A stretch of DNA of 64,000 bases from Anabaena lutea FACHB-196 (GTDB lineage: Bacteria > Cyanobacteriota > Cyanobacteriia > Cyanobacteriales > Nostocaceae): contig NZ_JACJST010000003.1 of the NCBI RefSeq assembly GCF_014698305.1, positions 62,001 through 126,000 of the forward strand, in the 5' to 3' direction. Each line of letters begins with the position of its first letter. Position 1 is the first letter of the stretch. Positions 26,104 to 34,897 of this stretch are shown one piece after another. The position numbers were made by a program, and so were the translations under genes. A model generated the notes under the pieces. The model ran no database searches and had not been told where the DNA came from. It saw only the letters and a list, made by a program, of their open reading frames with translations.

Positions 26104-27300
26104 CAAGAAAGCGGGTTATCCTGCTATATAAATCCTAGACAAAGCTAGACTTTACTTTCTACTTCAACGGGAGCATGGGAGCGGTTATCCCTCAGTAGAC
26201 TTACACGCTTTAGCCAAACGCGATAAATTAACTGCTGCATTGAGATCCCTATCCATCTCAAAACCACAGTTCTCGCAGTGATAAATTCTTTGTCCCAAAG
26301 AAAGATGTTCTTTCTTATGTCCACAGCGAGAACAGGTTTTACTTGATGGATAAAATCTATCAGCAATTATAATTTCACTACCAAACTTTTTAGCTTTATA
26401 TTCTAGCTGACGTTTAAACTCATAAAACCCGCAATCAGCTATTGCTTGGGATAATTTATGGTTTGACAACATTCCCGAAATATTCAAATCTTCTACTACT
26501 ATCCTCGCGTGGTTTTTGCATAAGTAAGTAGTGATTTTCTGGAGAGTATCTTTTCTCAGGTTGGCTATTTTTGCATGATGTCTAGCTAGTTTAATTTTGG
26601 CTTTGTGCTTATTATTTGAACTTTTAGCTTTTCTACAGTAGATTTTAGATAATCTTTGCAGTTTAGCTAAGTTCTGTTTGTAGTGTTTAGGATTAGGGAA
26701 GGTGACACCGGTGCTAAGAGTAGCTAGTTCTTTTACTCCTAAATCAACACCAACAGCATCATGTTTTTTTATAGTTGGCTGACATTCTTTTTCATAGGAA
26801 AAAGATATATACCAACTATCAGCAGTCCTGGAAATAGTCATACTTTTGCAAGTGGTATGAGGTAATCCCTCATAGGTTTTCACCCATCCAATTGTCGGTA
26901 GTTTTATTAATGTACCACCTACAGGAATTGGTTTACCACCTGCATCAATTGTAAAACTATCATTTTTACCCTTCTTTTTGAAGTTAGGATATTTGGACTG
27001 CCCTTTAAAGAATCTCTGGAAAGATTCACCTAAACTATCAAAAGCATATTGAGTGATTTTCTGGCAAATACCTTTTTCTTTAATCCATGTTAATTCAGGT
27101 TTTACATGATTATTGAAGAATTTCTTGAGAAGATATTTATGTGGCTTTAATCCATCTTTATACAAAGAAGCCCAAGTTGCTAAACCCCAATTATATGTAA
27201 ACCTTGCTATTCCAGCGTGTTTAGCCATTAATATTTCTTGGGTTTTATTTAACTTGAGTTTTGTTTTAATGGATAAAAGCATTGCTCGACCTCAACACTG
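26104..27300 (-). mobile_element. IS200/IS605-group element carrying only tnpB (approximate limits)
   Basis: An intact tnpB without tnpA sits between ftsY and nusB, matching the IS1341-type layout. The region just past the tnpB stop (26104-26184) should hold the right end and the 3' part of the omega RNA scaffold, with the guide at its outer edge. I could not define the exact left and right ends from one copy. Confidence 0.6.
26185..27282 (-). CDS. tnpB: RNA-guided endonuclease TnpB (IS200/IS605 family)
   Basis: A 365-aa TnpB. The split RuvC nuclease is complete: Asp in AVGVDLGVKELATLS, Glu in RIVVEDLNISGML and Asp in FEMDRDLNAAVNLSR. The zinc finger CSRCGHKKEHLSLGQRIYHCENCG lies between the last two. 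The N-terminal OB-like opening (LLSIKTKLKLNKTQEILMAKHAGIARFTYNWGL) is normal. TnpB uses an omega RNA from its own 3' end to cut DNA and keep its element in place. No frameshift or stop interrupts it, so it may be active. Confidence 0.93.
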   Translation of the reverse strand: MLLSIKTKLKLNKTQEILMAKHAGIARFTYNWGLATWASLYKDGLKPHKYLLKKFFNNHVKPELTWIKEKGICQKITQYAFDSLGESFQRFFKGQSKYPNFKKKGKNDSFTIDAGGKPIPVGGTLIKLPTIGWVKTYEGLPHTTCKSMTISRTADSWYISFSYEKECQPTIKKHDAVGVDLGVKELATLSTGVTFPNPKHYKQNLAKLQRLSKIYCRKAKSSNNKHKAKIKLARHHAKIANLRKDTLQKITTYLCKNHARIVVEDLNISGMLSNHKLSQAIADCGFYEFKRQLEYKAKKFGSEIIIADRFYPSSKTCSRCGHKKEHLSLGQRIYHCENCGFEMDRDLNAAVNLSRLAKACKSTEG

Positions 27301-27476
27301 TATTTTATGATTTAATTCTGACACATTTTGCCTAAATTTTTAGCCAGATCATTCCATTTATACGTCAAACACTTGGGGTTTTGTATGTATTTGTACAGGT
27401 TTGTCTATTAACTTGTCAACTTAGGACAAGCTCACTTGGAACCCTTACATGAAACTGGTGAAGTGAGGACTACACC

Positions 27477-28118
27477 TTATGCCGTCTGTTTATGTTCTGT
27501 GACTCGGCGCAGCACACCATTAATAAAACGATGTCCTTCATCTCCACTGTAGCGCTTGGCTAATTCTACAGCTTCGTTGATGGCAATACTGGCGGGAACT
27601 CCCATCAACTTCATTTCTGCCACAGCTATTTGCAAGATATCGCGGTCAATTTGCGCGAGGCGGCTGACTTGCCAATCTACTAAGGCTTCAGAAACAAGTG
27701 TATCGATGAGATTCCGGTTTTCGTAGACGGTGATGATAATTTGTTTGGCGTAATTACGAACGTCTTTGTCTTGATTTGCTAATTGAATTAATTCAGGGAA
27801 ATCAATGGCTGTACCCAATTGATTAATGGCTGTTTGGGTGTAAGTGATCGCTTCTTGGAGCATGGTTCTAGCTGTATTTAGGTCTGAAGCCCTAGTTTGG
27901 CTAGTTAAAAGGCGATCGTTGCTGCGTTGGAGTTCGCCGGCTGCATTGTTGAGAGTATCTTGCACTTCTGTCGTCAGTGTGCGTACTGCGCCGAGTACTA
28001 ATTTAGCTACTAATTGTTCATCTGGTAGCTTATCTAATTTTTTGGGGTTAACTGGCAACTGGCTGAGGCTTAACAACGCCAATTCCCGGGCTATTTGCTG
28101 AGGTTTACGAGGTTGCAT
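27477..28118 (-). CDS. nusB: Transcription antitermination factor NusB
   Basis: A 213-aa RNA-binding protein that with NusE/S10 binds boxA and promotes rRNA antitermination. The N-terminal [12 protein letters not shown] and C-terminal core [48 protein letters not shown] are diagnostic. It is longer than E. coli NusB because of a helical insert in the middle, usual in cyanobacteria. It follows the DUF502 gene by about 120 bases on the same strand. Confidence 0.95.
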   Translation of the reverse strand: MQPRKPQQIARELALLSLSQLPVNPKKLDKLPDEQLVAKLVLGAVRTLTTEVQDTLNNAAGELQRSNDRLLTSQTRASDLNTARTMLQEAITYTQTAINQLGTAIDFPELIQLANQDKDVRNYAKQIIITVYENRNLIDTLVSEALVDWQVSRLAQIDRDILQIAVAEMKLMGVPASIAINEAVELAKRYSGDEGHRFINGVLRRVTEHKQTA

Positions 28119-28235
28119 AATGGTGAGAGTGATTAACTAAAAGGAGCAAACTCATAATCATATCAAGTTTTGCACCGTCAAATCATAATTTACTGAATTT
28201 GACTAGGAATTTTAGATAGCCGATTGTAGTTGATT

Positions 28236-28946
28236 TTAGGCTTTGTCCACAGGAATCACATGATTTTGGGTTTCTATGGGTGATACTGGTTTTGGTAAAA
28301 TTAAGGGTGGTAGGGGTGTATTGGCGGAAACAATCCCACCAGAGACTACTATTTTAAAAGCATCTTCCACAGATAGTGAAAGGTTGACTACTTCGTCTTC
28401 TGGGACTACGGCATACCATCCAGTGGTAGGGTTGGGGGTGGTGGGAACAAAAACGCTCAACATGGGGGTAGACATCTGAGCTTGGATATCATTACTAATT
28501 ACACCAGTGACAAATGCGATCGCCCAAATTCCTCGTCTGGGATATTCTAATAAAACCACACGGCGAAATTTGCCATTGGAATCTTTAAGTATTGTTTCCA
28601 ATAGTTGCTTTAGGGTTTTGTATACCTGACCGGCTAAGGGAATCGCTTGCAATAAACGCTCACCAAAGTCTAGCAACCATTTACCAGCTATATTTCGAGC
28701 CATCAAGCCAATGATCAGGATACTCAGTAGTGGGACAGCCAGTCCAACTACTAAATTCAGTACATTGACTAATATAGGATGTAAACCATCAAAGGGATTC
28801 AGCTGTTTGGGGATTTGGGTGAGGAAGTTAACTACCCAACTGGCAATAGTAATAGTCAGCCAGATGGTAGTTGCTAGGGGAATCACCACCAACAAACCAG
28901 CAATCAGGTCATTTTTTAAGTCCTGTTTCAGGCGTTCAATTACCAA
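28236..28946 (-). CDS. DUF502 family membrane protein
   Basis: A 236-aa protein with two N-terminal transmembrane segments (LIAGLLVVIPLATTIWLTITI and LVVGLAVPLLSILIIGLMARN). A conserved soluble domain contains IPLAGQVYKTLKQLLETIL, RRVVLLEYPRRGIWAIAFVTG and FVPTTPNPTTGWYAVVPEDEV. Function is unknown; the family is widespread in bacteria and plant organelles. Initiation is TTG at 28946, supported by AAGGAG 9 bases upstream. It heads a likely gene order DUF502-nusB-ftsY that the TnpB element has interrupted. Confidence 0.9.
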   Translation of the reverse strand: MVIERLKQDLKNDLIAGLLVVIPLATTIWLTITIASWVVNFLTQIPKQLNPFDGLHPILVNVLNLVVGLAVPLLSILIIGLMARNIAGKWLLDFGERLLQAIPLAGQVYKTLKQLLETILKDSNGKFRRVVLLEYPRRGIWAIAFVTGVISNDIQAQMSTPMLSVFVPTTPNPTTGWYAVVPEDEVVNLSLSVEDAFKIVVSGGIVSANTPLPPLILPKPVSPIETQNHVIPVDKA

Positions 28947-29370
28947 GCCCCTGTTCTCCTTTTTTTAGGCTATTAAAATTTTTGTGATTGGTACTCATAG
29001 TCCCTAAAAGCTTGAACATTTGTCTCATGCTTCTATTGCGTCAACTCTAACCCCGACTGGCGGACTACAAAGCTGACTATCCGATCCAAAAAAGCTGTCG
29101 GGACTACTTCACATAGAATATTCAACCTGTCTTCCAAAGGAAAGCATCAGTGGTGAGTTTTTCACTAGTGTTACTTTTCTTTGTAATACTTGTAAATGAT
29201 TGTTGCAAGTTTCTTAGATAATACTAATCCTAGCGCGCCATATCACTAGATGCTCATAATTATAGACAGCAAACAGCAATGGATAGGCTGAAGATATCTA
29301 GTGACTGATGAATAAGTCACACCTTCCCAAGTGCAAATTTTTAAAATTAAGTTTTGTTAAGAAAATTAAT
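28947..29370. other. Intergenic stretch upstream of DUF502 gene
   Basis: 424 bases. Apart from the ribosome site of the DUF502 gene I see no gene, repeat array or strong hairpin here. Confidence 0.5.
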
Positions 29371-30225
29371 TTAACTGTCCTTTTTAGCTTCGTCATTGAC
29401 TAGGCTGGGTGTGGGTAGATATTTCATTTCCCAAACTTTGAGCAAAATTAGGTATTCATAGAATGCTTGCAAAGTACACCAAGCTAAACCAGGGTGTCCG
29501 TCTAAGCAGCCACCCAAGAAAAAATACATATACACAAAGCGGATTATTGGTCTAGCTGGGATACGCAACGATAAATCTTTGAGGGCGCGTCGTCTTTCAA
29601 CTTCTGATTTGCCAAAAAATAAATCTCGCCAGTTAACTTCTCCATTTTGCAATTGATACAAAGTTTCTTTAGCTTCATCTGTAGAATAACGGTTGTGCTT
29701 TTCTAACCAGCGGCTCAAACCTTTGCTAGAAGTGTAATGAGGATAGGTTTGTTTTAAAAAGCTCGTTGCACCATTACACACTTCCCGTTCCGTATGACCA
29801 TAGTCTGTAAACCAGACTTTCCCGTGGCGAAAAAGGCGCAATTGGTAACGGGGATATTGGGTGCTGTAGCGAATCCAACGATTCATAAACATCACTCTTT
29901 CCGCAACGTAGTAGGCGATGTAGTCGGGATTTTGAGTAGCAGCGACGCATTCAGCAAAAAGTTCTGGTGTCATGCGTTCGTCGGCTTCGAGAATGTACAC
30001 CCATTCGTGTTTGGGGAGGACAGATTCTAGCATCCAGGTGCGTTGTTTCCCGTGGCTTTCAAAAGGATGTTGGACGACTCGAATAGGATAACAACTGGCA
30101 ATTTCTATAGTGCGATCGCTACTACAAGAGTCTACAACAATGATGTCATCGGATAGCAGTGCTGACTCAATACAAGCAGCAATATCTAATTCTTCGTTAT
30201 ATGTGAGTATGTAAATTGAGAACAT
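29371..30225 (-). CDS. Glycosyltransferase family 2 (WaaE/KdtX-like)
   Basis: A 284-aa cytoplasmic GT-A fold sugar transferase. The nucleotide-binding start is SIYILTYNEELDIAACIESAL, followed by DDIIVVDSCSSDRTIEIA and the acidic YILEADERMTPEL motif. The C-terminal half (RRALKDLSLRIPARPIIRFVYMYFFLGGCLDGHPGLAWC) is the family pattern of the lipopolysaccharide-core glucosyltransferase-like group. It lies just beyond the hps locus and may help build the same or another surface polysaccharide. Donor and acceptor are unknown. Confidence 0.88.
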   Translation of the reverse strand: MFSIYILTYNEELDIAACIESALLSDDIIVVDSCSSDRTIEIASCYPIRVVQHPFESHGKQRTWMLESVLPKHEWVYILEADERMTPELFAECVAATQNPDYIAYYVAERVMFMNRWIRYSTQYPRYQLRLFRHGKVWFTDYGHTEREVCNGATSFLKQTYPHYTSSKGLSRWLEKHNRYSTDEAKETLYQLQNGEVNWRDLFFGKSEVERRRALKDLSLRIPARPIIRFVYMYFFLGGCLDGHPGLAWCTLQAFYEYLILLKVWEMKYLPTPSLVNDEAKKDS

Positions 30226-30363
30226 TTCCGGTGTTTTAGCGATTTGAAGTGATTCATAATCAGCCGCGCTCGGTCACAAAGAGACGAGGGGACGGTGAGA
30301 CGCGGAGAAGGGAGGACGGTGAGACGCGGGGACACGGGGACGCGGAGATTCATTTGTAGCTTT

Positions 30364-30517
30364 ATTTAAGTGCATTAAGTACTTAACCAGAATTACTTAG
30401 ACATTTTTGAACAGGAATGAAATTGCTGTATTCTTTCCCTATTTAAGTGCATTAAGTACTTAACCAGAATTACTTAGACATTTTTGAACAGGAATGAAAT
30501 TGCTATATTCTTTCCCT
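30364..30517. repeat. 77-bp tandem duplication
   Basis: Unit 1 (30364-30440) and unit 2 (30441-30517) begin ATTTAAGTGCATTAAGTACT and end TTCTTTCCCT. Only one base differs (GCTGTA against GCTATA). Each unit contains the small palindrome AAGTGCATTAAGTACTT-like start. Confidence 0.9.
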
Positions 30518-30589
30518 GTTCCCTATTCCCTGTTCCCTGCCATAACTTAGTTGCACAAGCAAAGCTTGTTTTCTGAGGATATATGTATT

Positions 30590-30642
30590 AGTCCGCCTGG
30601 GCGGACTTGGTGTTTATAGCCCCTGACTTATAGTCAGAGGGC
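30590..30642. repeat. Paired hairpin element downstream of the HpsJ-like gene
   Basis: AGTCCGCCTGGGCGGACT is a tight hairpin, and GCCCCTGACTTATAGTCAGAGGGC a second one 11 bases later. This two-hairpin arrangement recurs in cyanobacterial genomes. It lies 27 bases past the stop of the HpsJ-like gene and could also act as its terminator. Confidence 0.65.
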
Positions 30643-30668
30643 AATTTATTTACTTAACGCCCAGTAGA

Positions 30669-31505
30669 TTAACGCGCTGGAGCCTTACGTTTTGCACCTT
30701 GTAAAGAACCCATACCCCTTAATCCCGTCCAACCGATGATGATATAACCAATGGACAATAGCAAGCTGCTGAAACCAATCCTGAGTCCAGACTTCCACGC
30801 ATTGTCTTTAGCTTGTTTTTCTACTTCTTCTTTGCGTTGGCGAATTTGGCTACGTCTTTGATTAGCAAGTTCTTGAGGATCTGTTCGTTGAGCAATCAAT
30901 TTGTCAAGCTCTTGGGGATTTGCTTTAGCTTTCTGAAGTAAATCTTTTTGGTCTGCGGGAAGTTGAGGGTTAGCAAGTGCTTGTTTATATTTCTGCTCGT
31001 CTTTGAGTAGTTCAGTAATCTGAGTTTTAAGTTGGGTTCGCGCTTGTTCTAACTGAGCTTTGGCCTGAGCATTGTTCAGTTGTTCTTGGATTTGGGATAG
31101 CTGGTTGTCCAGTTGATTTTCAGCTTGCTGGGCTTCTTGGGAAATTTGAGTTACTGTTTGGCTGCTGGCTTGGCGCACATTGTTAAGGTGCAGGGGAAAA
31201 ATTAGTAAGAACATCAAACCTAATATGCTGGAGATGATTAGGGCGGGAAATCTTAAATCAATACCTTGGGGGCGGTCACTTCCCACTTCATCTATCCAAT
31301 ATCCAGCCAATAGAACCCCTAAGCCTACTAAGGGAACAATTCCTCGGTCAACTAGGGCTGTGGTCAAGGAAATTTGTGATTGTTTATTGGTGGGACTAAA
31401 ACCCAATAAAAGAATCACGAAATCAATGAAAAAAGACAAAATACAAACTATTCCCACCACCTTAAGTGTGAGTGAAGTATTTGATGCAGCAACACGGTTA
31501 ACCAT
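30669..31505 (-). CDS. hpsJ: HpsJ-like membrane protein
   Basis: A 278-aa membrane protein with three N-terminal transmembrane segments (VVGIVCILSFFIDFVILLLG, GIVPLVGLGVLLAGYWI, ALIISSILGLMFLLIFPL). A long Gln-rich coiled coil follows (about 105-225) and a final transmembrane helix (FSSLLLSIGYIIIGWTGLRG). The architecture and sequence fit HpsJ of the hormogonium polysaccharide locus, whose biochemical role is unknown. It is on the same strand as the upstream pseudopilin and glycosyltransferase genes. The symbol is given by family resemblance. Confidence 0.75.
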   Translation of the reverse strand: MVNRVAASNTSLTLKVVGIVCILSFFIDFVILLLGFSPTNKQSQISLTTALVDRGIVPLVGLGVLLAGYWIDEVGSDRPQGIDLRFPALIISSILGLMFLLIFPLHLNNVRQASSQTVTQISQEAQQAENQLDNQLSQIQEQLNNAQAKAQLEQARTQLKTQITELLKDEQKYKQALANPQLPADQKDLLQKAKANPQELDKLIAQRTDPQELANQRRSQIRQRKEEVEKQAKDNAWKSGLRIGFSSLLLSIGYIIIGWTGLRGMGSLQGAKRKAPAR

Positions 31506-31937
31506 ATTTTTGTAAATTCGTTGTGAATAAAACTGTTTGCTATCTATAAAGTTACAACTCTTGGAGCAGAAAGCCCATCAGATTGATACTCTCTGTAGGC
31601 TTAACTATCCTTTTTCTATGAGTATCCAACTACCTATGGAAAGCCTTGCTTGATTATATCTTGCCAGACTTTTGGTTTTAACCTATACCATAATCCTAAC
31701 TGTAGTTTATGTTATTGATATTTAATACTGAGTGACTTAATTTGCTATATTTCTAAGTATATTCAGAGTAAAAAGACGAAAGGATGTGAAGAAAGAATAA
31801 TAAATATTTACACAGACTTACCGAAATAGTGCTGAGTAACGAGTAATGAGAGTAATGAGTGATATCATGTCCGCGTTTCAATCCCCTAACTTTAGTTATG
31901 GGGTTACTCAGTACTCGGTACTCGGTACTCGGTACTC
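31506..31937. other. Intergenic stretch with GGTACTC heptamer repeats
   Basis: 432 bases. At 31838-31862 there are TAATGAGAG-type repeats, at 31884-31905 the hairpin CCCCTAACTTTAGTTATGGGG, and at 31906-31936 four CTCGGTA/GTACTC heptamers. No gene seen. Confidence 0.6.
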
Positions 31938-32597
31938 CTAAATTATACTGTCTTGTGGTTTGACATCACCCGTCAGGGTTTGTTCCCAAATGGCTAAATC
32001 TTCTGGACGGTCAACATCAGCCAAGGTAGGTAAGTGAAAAAATGATAAGTTTAGCTTGAAAGCGATTTCTAGAGTCTGTTGGTATACTTGAGCCGTTCCC
32101 CAGGCGATGTGAGAAAATAATTCGGGGATGACTCGCCGCAAACCAATTAAGTAATATCCACCATCAATTGCAGGGCCAAGCACAAGATCAAAAATTTGTA
32201 GTTGCTCAAATGCGGTTGCTAAAATTTGCGAATTCACCCCAGGACAGTCAGTGCCAATGATAATTACATATTCTGCACTGTTGTGAAAAGCATCCGCAAG
32301 CGATCGCACTAAACGCTGACCTAAATCTCCTTCACCTTGAGTCTGGTAAACCAAATCCAAACCCAGCCAATCTTGCATAAGTTGCAAATGACCCCCCGCA
32401 AACTGTACTTGTGCAGATACCGCAGCTACTTTTTGCAATTCCTGCACATGAAAAATTGTATGTTCGGTCATCTGCTTTTGCAGATTAGCCGCACCAACAC
32501 TACCCAAAGCAGGTATTAGTCTTGTTTTTGTCGTCCCAGGTTCTGGATAGCGGGTAAAAATAATCAGGTGTTGTTTAGCGTTTACTAGTGATTTCAT
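31938..32597 (-). CDS. DUF2064 / TIGR04282-type glycosyltransferase-fold protein
   Basis: A 219-aa protein of the nucleotidyltransferase/GT-A-like family often annotated as arsenosugar biosynthesis glycosyltransferase. Family motifs are IIFTRYPEPGTTKTRLIPALG, YVIIIGTDCPGVNSQIL, DLVLGPAIDGGYYLIGL and the final LADVDRPEDLAIW. No arsenosugar genes (arsM, radical SAM) are nearby, so a role in the adjoining polysaccharide locus or in general sugar transfer is as likely. It lies between the hps pseudopilin cluster and the HpsJ-like gene on the same strand. Confidence 0.85.
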   Translation of the reverse strand: MKSLVNAKQHLIIFTRYPEPGTTKTRLIPALGSVGAANLQKQMTEHTIFHVQELQKVAAVSAQVQFAGGHLQLMQDWLGLDLVYQTQGEGDLGQRLVRSLADAFHNSAEYVIIIGTDCPGVNSQILATAFEQLQIFDLVLGPAIDGGYYLIGLRRVIPELFSHIAWGTAQVYQQTLEIAFKLNLSFFHLPTLADVDRPEDLAIWEQTLTGDVKPQDSII

Positions 32598-32927
32598 GTC
32601 TATGCCAATCCGATTTGATTTGTGTATCCCTTACGGGAGGCGTAGCCATATTTACCTATTTAGGCAGGGAACAGTTTCAGCTATCTGGATATCCTCAATT
32701 TCCCAGATCCGACAAGGAAAAATGCAACTGTTTTGAGACTCCATTTGCCAAAACCTTGCACTTTTTTGTTTGTGATAAAAATCCGCGAAACCCTTATTAA
32801 TAAACGGTTTTAGCTTTATATGCCTGCCCGGCACGCTCCGCGAACAGCCAGCCCTAATTAAAATCTCAAATAAGTTATTTTGGTAAGAGCATATTATGAT
32901 TAATTTGTACAGTGCGTAAGTCCTATT
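32598..32927. other. Intergenic stretch between DUF2064 gene and pseudopilin
   Basis: 330 bases. TATCCCTTACGGGAGGCGTA at 32624-32643 is a relative of the TCCCTAGCGGGACCGTAGG repeat. No convincing gene; short open frames lack coding character. Confidence 0.5.
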
Positions 32928-33494
32928 CTAATAGCAAAAATCACCACTTGGGTTGGCTTTATCTTGTTCTTTTGCAGTTCGCATAGCTCCTAAAATAGTA
33001 GAAACAAACACACATCGTTTTGCTTTTCCACCAGACTTATTAGACAGCGTAATTCTTCCTAATGGTGGTTTTCTCACACTACCCAGGTAATCAAATTGGA
33101 TTTGTCGAACACCATTAGACAGTTGTAGAGTTGTTTCATCATCTAAGCGGAGATTAGAATCTAAGCTATTCCAGTTAGCATTTAATGGATTTACATTAGC
33201 AGGGTGAACAGCCCATTGAACTGTACCATTTTGTTCCCTAAAACTAGCTTGCCAAGTCAATTTTTCTTTTTTGGCTTCACTTTGAGCTTGGCGCATTGCA
33301 TTGTATACGACATTTTGAGCAATGTTCAGACGGCGATTGTTCACAAAACTCAACCAACCTGGTGCTACTATTGCAGATAATACGCCAATTATTAAAATCA
33401 CTGGCATCATTTCTAGCAAAGTAAAACCGCTATTATAGTTGTTATTTAAAGCTTGTTTATGCTTCGCTAAATATATTTTTATATATGCGTTCAT
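32928..33494 (-). CDS. Type II secretion/pilin-like pseudopilin (GspH-type), hps cluster
   Basis: A 188-aa minor pseudopilin. The prepilin peptidase site is SGFTLLEMMPVILIIGVLSAI, with Gly before Phe+1 and Glu at +5; the hydrophobic helix follows. The GspH-like domain contains RRLNIAQNVVYNAMRQAQSEAKKEKLTW. A Pro lies in the helix where Val is usual. Its ATG overlaps the stop of the HpsE-type gene by 4 bases (ATGA), so the two are translationally coupled. It probably belongs to the tip or plug of the hps secretion pseudopilus. Similar in layout to the pseudopilin at 34898-35566. Confidence 0.88.
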   Translation of the reverse strand: MNAYIKIYLAKHKQALNNNYNSGFTLLEMMPVILIIGVLSAIVAPGWLSFVNNRRLNIAQNVVYNAMRQAQSEAKKEKLTWQASFREQNGTVQWAVHPANVNPLNANWNSLDSNLRLDDETTLQLSNGVRQIQFDYLGSVRKPPLGRITLSNKSGGKAKRCVFVSTILGAMRTAKEQDKANPSGDFCY

Positions 33495-34528
33495 CTGGGA
33501 ATAGTTTTGAATATTCGCGTAGAGATTATCTGTGTATTTTTAACAACCTTAAGATGAAACGGGATTAGAGGATGTTTTAAATAGCCATTTATCAACAGAT
33601 AAAAGGGGCTAATTAAGCTACTTATAAATAGTTGTAATTCACAAGCAGCTACTAAATCATTTTTTAATTTGGTTCGATATTTTATCCAGTGCAAACAAAT
33701 CTTACGAAGATCATTTATCATGTAAAGTAAAGTAAAAACTGGTCTCAACCAAGGTTTTATATTTACCATGCGAGTCACATAACGGCTAAGTCCAATACCT
33801 CTGAAAAATGAGATTAGATACTCTTTTTGTAACCGTGAAGTTGGGATTTTATGATCAATCTCCATTTCCGGATTGTACCAAATTTCCCATCCAGCTTTTT
33901 GAATATGAGAGAGCATTTCTAAATCTTCACCAGTCAGCATATTTCCCTTGACTCTACCAGTTAAAATAGGGTCAGTGGGTACGTTATCTATCCAAGCTTG
34001 TTTGCGGACAACCAGTCCAGCAGAAGGTGGTAGTAATTTTTTTCTGGCTTCATACAGTAGAGGTAAATTTCCTCGCTCTGTAATTGCTAAAAATGGGGCA
34101 ATTCTTTGAAAATTCGCGGGTGGTTCTACTTCCCAGTCAGGATGAATTTGGCTACCATAGGCCCCAGCTTGGGGATGTTGTTGAGCAAAATTATAAGCTG
34201 CTTCAACCCAATTTGAGTTCGGGTAATTGTCATCATCTAGAAAACCAATTAGTTGACTGTGCGCTACTGCTATTGCTTTGTTTCTAGCGTATGCTGCACC
34301 TTGTTTTGGTTCAAAGCAGTATTTTAAAGGATAGGGACATTGCCAATTTCTTTGATAAGTTCGGACAACTTCAGCTGTGTTATCTGTGCTGTTGTTATCA
34401 ACAACAATTATTTCCCAAGATATATGCTCAGTTTGCAGTTGATTTTGCAGACGTTCTAGTAGCTCAGGTAAACGATGTTCACCGTTGTAGGTGGGAATAG
34501 CTACTGTGAAATTGAGGCAATTATTCAT
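33491..34528 (-). CDS. hpsE: Hormogonium polysaccharide glycosyltransferase, HpsE type
   Basis: A 345-aa GT2 enzyme. The GT-A core is TVAIPTYNGEHRLPELLERL, WEIIVVDNNSTDNTAEVV, LKYCFEPKQGAAYARNKAI and the metal-binding LIGFLDDDNYP. The acceptor-side GEDLEMLSHIQKAGWEIWYNPEM motif follows. The hydrophobic C-terminal part should sit at the membrane. It lies between pseudopilin genes of the hps cluster, as hpsE does in Nostoc punctiforme. A close paralogue is at 47664-48629. The sugar donor is unknown. Confidence 0.85.
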   Translation of the reverse strand: MNNCLNFTVAIPTYNGEHRLPELLERLQNQLQTEHISWEIIVVDNNSTDNTAEVVRTYQRNWQCPYPLKYCFEPKQGAAYARNKAIAVAHSQLIGFLDDDNYPNSNWVEAAYNFAQQHPQAGAYGSQIHPDWEVEPPANFQRIAPFLAITERGNLPLLYEARKKLLPPSAGLVVRKQAWIDNVPTDPILTGRVKGNMLTGEDLEMLSHIQKAGWEIWYNPEMEIDHKIPTSRLQKEYLISFFRGIGLSRYVTRMVNIKPWLRPVFTLLYMINDLRKICLHWIKYRTKLKNDLVAACELQLFISSLISPFYLLINGYLKHPLIPFHLKVVKNTQIISTRIFKTIPR

Positions 34529-34897
34529 TGCTTTTAAGTTGGATTTTTATTGAGGACAGTTTCTGAATCAAATGCACAAAGCAGAAATGGTTAATTTTCA
34601 CTGGTACACAACGGCGTAAGTCAACCAACCATTAAAAATATATAAAAAGCTAGTACAGCCTGCTTTTTTAATTTTTAATTTTTAATTTTTAATTTTGCCC
34701 TGCTTTACTAGTGCAGTCTTACAGAAACAGTTAACCAATACGAAGTCCCTTTTTACTGGATAATTACTTCTGCTGAACCAAACTGGCAATTTAACAAGTC
34801 TATGAAACCAAAAACTTTACCCAATGTTTATATTGTGCTATCTTTGTGACTATTTTATATATAGTGTTATCACTAATCTTTTCTAGGTTTATTGTTA
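34529..34897. other. Intergenic stretch within the hps cluster
   Basis: 369 bases interrupting the hps genes. MITE-like copy C occupies 34600-34712; the remainder is AT-rich with no gene. Confidence 0.6.
34600..34712 (+). mobile_element. MITE-like element, copy C (113 bp)
   Basis: Begins ACTGGTACACAACGGCGTAA and ends GCTTTACTAGT. Aligns end to end with copy A (4726-4838) and the complement of copy B (23812-23925). It carries four consecutive TTTTTAATT units. It sits between two hps genes. Confidence 0.75.

Larger units (their letters stand above)
30226..30668. other. Repeat-rich intergenic stretch
   Basis: 443 bases holding GACGCGGGGACACGG-type repeats (30285-30350), a 77-bp tandem duplication (30364-30517), a TTCCCTGTTCCCTAT heptamer array (30511-30540) and paired hairpins (30590-30642). 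No gene. Confidence 0.7.

Noticed and set aside
31884-31905. GTTTCAATCCCC resembles a CRISPR repeat start
   Set aside because: Single occurrence; the sequence is simply one arm of a short hairpin.
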